Below are positions 60,581-60,745 of a stretch of DNA of 60,745 bases, piece after piece. The stretch spans positions 1 through 60,745 of the forward strand of contig JAFXUZ010000096.1 of the NCBI GenBank assembly GCA_017524725.1, read 5' to 3'. The position numbers and the translations under genes are program-made. The stretch's first letter is position 1, and every line of letters starts with the position of its first letter. This DNA is from Clostridia bacterium (GTDB lineage Bacteria; Bacillota; Clostridia; Christensenellales; Aristaeellaceae). The notes under the pieces were generated by a model that saw only the letters and a list, made by a program, of their open reading frames with translations, was not told the DNA's origin and made no database searches.

Positions 60581-60629
60581 CGGCGGCGGACGGCTGGTGT
60601 TTGTGCACGGCTCACGCATGAATGCGTGA
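59631..60629 (+). CDS. ppaC: Secreted DHH-family (family II) inorganic pyrophosphatase, C-terminus replaced by the repeat
   Basis: A 332-residue Mn-dependent pyrophosphatase. The metal ligands are present: His47, Asp51, Asp53 (GHKSPDADTIGS), Asp111-His112, and Asp132-His133-His134 (DHH). The DHHA2 part follows (SNVTLLDREA, KTSFDGMTAKEIFLSDYKEY). Two oddities are seen. An N-terminal signal peptide (~1-23, with a Cys18 that barely resembles a lipobox) is unusual, since this family is cytoplasmic. Also, the last eight codons (VHGSRMNA-stop) fall at and inside the dispersed repeat starting at 60605. The conserved C-terminal SRKKQ substrate-binding motif is therefore absent. The ribosome site is GGGGGG-like. 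Function is doubtful. Confidence 0.82.
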   Translation: MKKRIALFLAALLLAASCRGVWAENTLLADILCGIDYGNQVTYVIGHKSPDADTIGSAMAYAWLLRQLGINAEAAATAKANRETQYALDICGLEQPEILSDAAGKQFILVDHSEYSQALDGMKDARVVGIVDHHGVGDVRNTQRIAVISLPAGATASIIYKMYLDCGVDIPADMARALLIAVLSDTKGMTSNVTLLDREACASLPYAAGIDDVDALYEGMRKAKTSFDGMTAKEIFLSDYKEYLAGETGFGIGSVFTETEESLAELTEMIEKEFPAIYASCGQDMLFCLVSTDGTTWMTWYGEGAEKAVKDSFPQYDGGGRLVFVHGSRMNA

Positions 60630-60745
60630 GCCCACAGGGGGGACTCAACGTCCCCCCTGTGAGACCCCCCGGCGGCTTTGCCTGTCGCCCCTACGGGGCT
60701 CCCGGGCGGCAAAGCCGTAAGGAAAAATTGCTCCGCAATTTAACC
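60605..60745. repeat. Modular multi-hairpin dispersed repeat, short form
   Basis: Direct copy of the repeat at position 1. 60605-60699 matches 1-95 and 60707-60745 matches 229-267, with a 7-base joint instead of 133 bases. In this short form the stem GGCTTTGCC / GGCAAAGCC closes around an inner GCCCC-TAC-GGGGC hairpin. It supplies the stop codon of the pyrophosphatase gene. Confidence 0.9.

Noticed and set aside
1..60745. Circular molecule suggested by repeats at both ends
   Set aside because: The ends are identical for only 95 bases and then differ by a 133-base versus 7-base module, so they are two repeat copies and not an overlap of one circle.

Overview
The window looks like chromosomal DNA of an uncultured, GC-rich clostridial Firmicute, probably gut- or rumen-associated. 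This is inferred from the gene content: an IspH-ribosomal protein S1 fusion, MutS2 with ZapA, FtsK/SpoIIIE, an MsmX-type sugar ABC ATPase, an OmpR/HisKA pair, HxlR and XRE regulators, AGGAGG-type ribosome binding sites, and many secreted Big_2/SH3/LRR proteins. No species can be named from sequence alone. Both ends carry copies of the same multi-hairpin repeat (1-267 and 60605-60745), so the contig probably broke at a dispersed repeat.

Layout. 0.4-21.7 kb is mostly housekeeping. On the plus strand are a small secreted repeat protein, ispH-S1, a secreted PIG-L deacetylase, rpsO-pnp and a secreted protein coupled to ftsK. On the minus strand are a GH5 glucanase and a long gene string: VanY-like pseudoenzyme, cyclophilin, zapA, mutS2, response regulator, histidine kinase, ispE. 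A separate sirtuin follows. 21.9-23.2 kb holds msmX and tRNA-Val(GAC). 23.2-28.15 kb is an accessory cassette bounded by near-direct repeats of the tRNA-Val trailer. It holds HxlR, a broken macrodomain gene, an ACGX-type radical-SAM RiPP cluster and a class M sirtuin (SirTM) expressed divergently across a shared operator-like region.

28.4-41 kb is a surface-protein zone: a frameshifted Big_2/LRR pseudogene, an orphan double-glycine peptide, a DUF308 membrane protein with a UbiB kinase, a transglutaminase-like protein and a 1763-residue protein with two cell-wall hydrolase modules. 41-47.8 kb is a second RiPP-like locus: XRE-TldD-TldE on the minus strand, divergent from a radical-SAM/SPASM maturase and two dissimilar double-glycine-leader precursors. 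47.9-51.3 kb has an SH3b protein, a glutaminase-like protein and a truncated solute-binding protein.

51.6-57.95 kb is visibly AT-rich and looks acquired: a soluble HNH nuclease, an unusual membrane-anchored HNH nuclease with an external domain, and a coupled mcrB (with EVE domain)-mcrC pair. The GC-rich end has a surface beta-helix gene with a poly-C promoter spacer, and a secreted family II pyrophosphatase whose 3' end is cut and terminated by the dispersed repeat.

The most interesting candidates for undescribed biology are the membrane HNH protein in the McrBC island, the TldDE-linked radical-SAM locus with two precursors, the SirTM/ACGX cassette beside tRNA-Val, and the modular hairpin repeat.
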